8,815 nt of DNA, taken from assembly GCA_029261675.1 (NCBI GenBank), contig JAJDBA010000170.1:1-8815 (forward strand). Reading direction: 5' to 3'. Origin of the DNA: Nitrospinaceae bacterium. GTDB lineage: Bacteria; Nitrospinota; Nitrospinia; Nitrospinales; VA-1. Below are positions 6,930 to 8,815 of this stretch, piece after piece (position 1 is the first letter of the stretch; every line of letters begins with the position of its first letter). A program made the translations under genes and the position numbers. The notes beneath the pieces are model-generated. The model was not told the origin of the DNA and did not search any database. It was given only the letters and a program-made list of their open reading frames with translations.

Positions 6930-7390
6930 TTGAATCCATTGTCCCGCACATGGATATAGGGGTCGCCACCTTTTAACGTTTTGCCGCCGACAACCTCTCC
7001 GATATACACGACATGGTCTCCTGTCTGCATGGAATGAACCACTTCGCATTCCAGATAAGAAACCGCATCACTCAAAATACGAATGCCGTCCAAACCTTTT
7101 CGGGTTTTAACACCTTTAAAAATATCTTCAGGAGGACGACTGAAATGTTTGAGCAAAGTCATATCGTCTTGAGGCAAAACATTGACGATGAAGGCATCCG
7201 ATCCTTCCACTAAAAGACGAGCCGCGCGCAGAGTACCCAATGCAATAGTCACAGCCGGAGGATCGAACGAACACTGATTGACCCAACTGGCTAACACCGC
7301 ATCTTCTTTATCTTCGCATTTTGCGGTCACCACATATAATCCGCTAGCAACCCTTCCTAAAGCCTTCCCAACCTGTTTCTTGTTCTTCAC
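6923..7390 (-). CDS. Flavin reductase-like FMN-binding protein
   Basis: A 155-residue protein of the flavin reductase-like split-barrel family, which binds FMN and often transfers electrons from NAD(P)H to flavin. The segment ASWVNQCSFDPPAVTIAL (residues 34-51) is the family's flavin-binding region, similar to the form seen in the flavin-reductase tail of cyanobacterial flavodiiron proteins. GDHVVYIGEVVGG (124-136) is the second hallmark, and the length is normal for a single-domain member. The start is GTG at 7390, supported by a strong Shine-Dalgarno (AGAGGAGA, 7396-7403) six bases away. It is the third gene of the minus-strand cluster, 54 bases after the repeat protein. The electron donor and partner cannot be told from sequence; a rubredoxin- or oxygenase-coupled role is equally possible. 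Confidence 0.85.
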   Translation of the reverse strand: MKNKKQVGKALGRVASGLYVVTAKCEDKEDAVLASWVNQCSFDPPAVTIALGTLRAARLLVEGSDAFIVNVLPQDDMTLLKHFSRPPEDIFKGVKTRKGLDGIRILSDAVSYLECEVVHSMQTGDHVVYIGEVVGGKTLKGGDPYIHVRDNGFNY

Positions 7391-7395
7391 TAAAT

Positions 7396-7403
7396 TCTCC
7401 TCT
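7396..7403 (-). promoter_or_regulatory. Ribosome binding site that supports the GTG start of the flavin reductase gene
   Basis: AGAGGAGA on the minus strand has a six-base spacer to the GTG at 7390. No ATG in frame lies nearby, so this site decides the start. Confidence 0.75.
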
Positions 7404-7444
7404 ACCCGGTATGAAATCAGGGTTATTGAATTTTAAAACTATCC

Positions 7445-7810
7445 TTATTTGACACAAGCAGAATTAAAATCCCGTAAAACCTGTACCAGTTTTTCACGCG
7501 GAATAACCCCCTTACCCACCAGAAGGTTTCCCAATAACTCATTGGTAGTAGTTTGAGATTCAATCAATTCGTCTACCTGTGCCTCATTGAGTATTCCCAT
7601 TTCCATAGCAATACGTCCAAAATCGTTAGCGTCCCGCAACCTTTTTCTTTGCTCCGTCAAAACCTTAAACAAGTCTTTCGAGTCCAATAAACCTTTTTGA
7701 ACAGCCATTTGTCCCATTGGCATTTTATTCTGTTGTTGCTCATCCAGAGCAGATACTAAATCGCCTTCTTTGACCAGCCCCTGATTCAATAAAAATTCTC
7801 CAAACAACAT
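7445..7810 (-). CDS. Small protein of four MshEN/GspE-N-like repeats
   Basis: A 121-residue soluble protein made almost entirely of four tandem units, starting near residues 3, 32, 64 and 93. Each follows the pattern hydrophobic-Gly, seven residues, Gly-hydrophobic, then an L..aL..Q-type helix: FGEFLLNQGLV, MGQMAVQKGLL, FGRIAMEMGIL and LGNLLVGKGVI. This matches the motif of the N-terminal domains of type II secretion/pilus ATPases (MshEN, GspE-N), some of which bind c-di-GMP. The arginine of the RLG-type binding motif is missing from all four units, so nucleotide binding is uncertain. No ATPase domain is present. It lies ten bases after the adenylate cyclase, with a near-perfect Shine-Dalgarno overlapping the cyclase stop, so the two are almost certainly co-translated. 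An adaptor role in the cyclase pathway is an inference. Confidence 0.82.
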   Translation of the reverse strand: MLFGEFLLNQGLVKEGDLVSALDEQQQNKMPMGQMAVQKGLLDSKDLFKVLTEQRKRLRDANDFGRIAMEMGILNEAQVDELIESQTTTNELLGNLLVGKGVIPREKLVQVLRDFNSACVK

Positions 7811-7815
7811 AGCAA

Positions 7816-7823
7816 CCTCCTTA
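7816..7823 (-). promoter_or_regulatory. Shine-Dalgarno overlapping the cyclase stop codon
   Basis: TAAGGAGG on the minus strand begins with the TAA stop of the cyclase (7823-7821) and ends five bases before the ATG of the repeat protein. Ribosomes finishing the cyclase stop directly on the next gene's binding site, the classic layout for translational coupling. Confidence 0.85.
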
Positions 7824-8815
7824 CTTGGTTGTCATACCGAACACCCCATCCCAATCGTCTGCAGGGGGCTGAGTTTGAAAAGTAATACAACGTTCGAAAT
7901 AAGTCAATGATGGGCCATCATCTTCATTTTTGGCAAGCACCCGTTCAAAACATTGGATGCCCTCTTCCCACCTTCGGTTTCTATAATGATCAAGCCCTTC
8001 ATTAAAAATGGCAAGTATTTCTTGCATTTCTTCGCTCAACTCGTCTTTTTTTGCCAGAACTTCAAAAATCCTTACCGGTTCGTTTTTACCGACAACCCGA
8101 ATCAAATCCAGCTCCCGAACTTCAATATCGTCCTTCACCTGTTCATAAGTAAACTGACTGATCATAGTATAAGTCCGGTATTGCTTATTTACACCCTCTA
8201 AACGCGCCGCAAGGTTTACCGAATCCCCCATCATCGTATAGTCCATCCGACTTTTGGAACCCATATTTCCGACAACCATCGCTCCTGTGTTAATACCGAT
8301 GCGCATGAACAACTCGTGCTTGCCTTCCTTTTTCCAGCCTTCACGAAGCTCGGCAAGGCGGTCTTGCATTTCCAACGCGACCAGGCAGGTGCGGCGGGCA
8401 TGATCCTCGTGGGGAATGGGAGCCCCAAAAAAGGCAATAATTGCATCGCCCTCAAACTTATCCACAGTACCTTCATATTTCATTATGATGTCCGTCATCT
8501 CCGTCAGATAATGATTCAACAAGTCAACCAGCTCCTCCGGTTCCAGATTTTCAGATATCGTAGAAAATCCCGCGACATCAGAAAAAAATGCCGTCAATTC
8601 TTTTCGTTCACCACCCAGTTTTAATAATTCAGGGTTATCCATTAACTGGTTGACCACCGCCGGTGCCAGATATTGACTGAACGCCCCCTTAATAAACCTT
8701 TTCTCCCGCTCCTCAAATCTGAATTTGAAAACCGTGATTCCCGAATAAACAAAAATCTGCGTAAAAACCGGATAGACCGTATTCACCCACAACCCTTTTT
8801 GCGTAAGCAAATAGT
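7821..8815 (-). CDS. Class III adenylate cyclase, C-terminal part (probably CHASE2 type), truncated by window end
   Basis: The frame is open to the window edge, so the N-terminus lies outside; an apparent TTG start at 8810 is not real. The visible part starts with a membrane helix (about residues 8-28 from 8810), then EEREKRFIKGAFSQYLAP, the linker usual after CHASE2 sensor domains. The catalytic domain (about 68-252) keeps the class III residues: metal aspartates Asp78 (FFSDVAGFS) and Asp122 (FEGDAI), Lys118 and Asp196 (MMGDSVNLAAR) for adenine recognition, Asn199 and Arg203 for the transition state. It should make cAMP from ATP and looks active. After it comes a TPR-like tail (262-310) and a PPADDWDGVFGMTTK end, common in CHASE2 cyclases. 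The sensor would be extracytoplasmic. It is the first visible gene of the minus-strand cluster. Confidence 0.9.
   Translation of the reverse strand, partial: YLLTQKGLWVNTVYPVFTQIFVYSGITVFKFRFEEREKRFIKGAFSQYLAPAVVNQLMDNPELLKLGGERKELTAFFSDVAGFSTISENLEPEELVDLLNHYLTEMTDIIMKYEGTVDKFEGDAIIAFFGAPIPHEDHARRTCLVALEMQDRLAELREGWKKEGKHELFMRIGINTGAMVVGNMGSKSRMDYTMMGDSVNLAARLEGVNKQYRTYTMISQFTYEQVKDDIEVRELDLIRVVGKNEPVRIFEVLAKKDELSEEMQEILAIFNEGLDHYRNRRWEEGIQCFERVLAKNEDDGPSLTYFERCITFQTQPPADDWDGVFGMTTK

Noticed and set aside
7953..8624. Frames opposite or shifted within the cyclase gene
   Set aside because: The cyclase frame carries all class III catalytic residues; the others are shadows.

Overview
The window looks like a piece of a bacterial chromosome, probably from a Gram-negative bacterium. 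The support is an exported protein with a signal peptide, a DUF58/Bat-type von Willebrand operon, a CheB-family regulator and a CHASE2-type class III cyclase. Base composition leans towards AT. The mix of signalling and TPR proteins would suit an environmental lineage of the Nitrospinota or deltaproteobacterial type, but that is a weak guess from gene style only. I see no tRNA, rRNA, CRISPR array, transposase or phage gene.

Layout. Positions 1-100 are a perfect palindrome whose right arm is real DUF58 coding sequence; the left arm is probably a fold-back artefact or an inversion junction. A plus-strand pair follows, a DUF58 protein (5' truncated, to 655) and a BatA-like membrane VWA protein (652-2760), translationally coupled by an ATGA overlap. 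A 177-base convergent spacer with small hairpins separates them from a minus-strand CheB-like protein (2938-3963) that has a receiver domain but lacks the CheB catalytic serine. Divergent from it, behind an extended -10 promoter, is an 836-residue exported fusion (4071-6581) of a transglutaminase-like domain, TPRs and an SUMF1/FGE-like domain without the FGE cysteines. It ends inside a strong intrinsic terminator. A small two-helix membrane protein with a TatA-like N-terminus (6660-6929) overlaps tail to tail with a minus-strand cluster. In transcription order that cluster is an adenylate cyclase (cut by the window end), a small protein of four MshEN/GspE-N-like repeats, and a flavin reductase-like protein.

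How the genes may work together. DUF58 and BatA-like proteins normally accompany a MoxR AAA+ ATPase, which would lie left of the window. The cyclase and repeat protein are tightly coupled, because the Shine-Dalgarno of the second overlaps the stop codon of the first; they probably form a signalling pair. The CheB-like protein and the exported fusion share a divergent intergenic region and could be co-regulated. No complete, recognisable new system is visible. The most notable points are the CheB-like protein without its nucleophile, the three-part exported fusion and the terminal palindrome.
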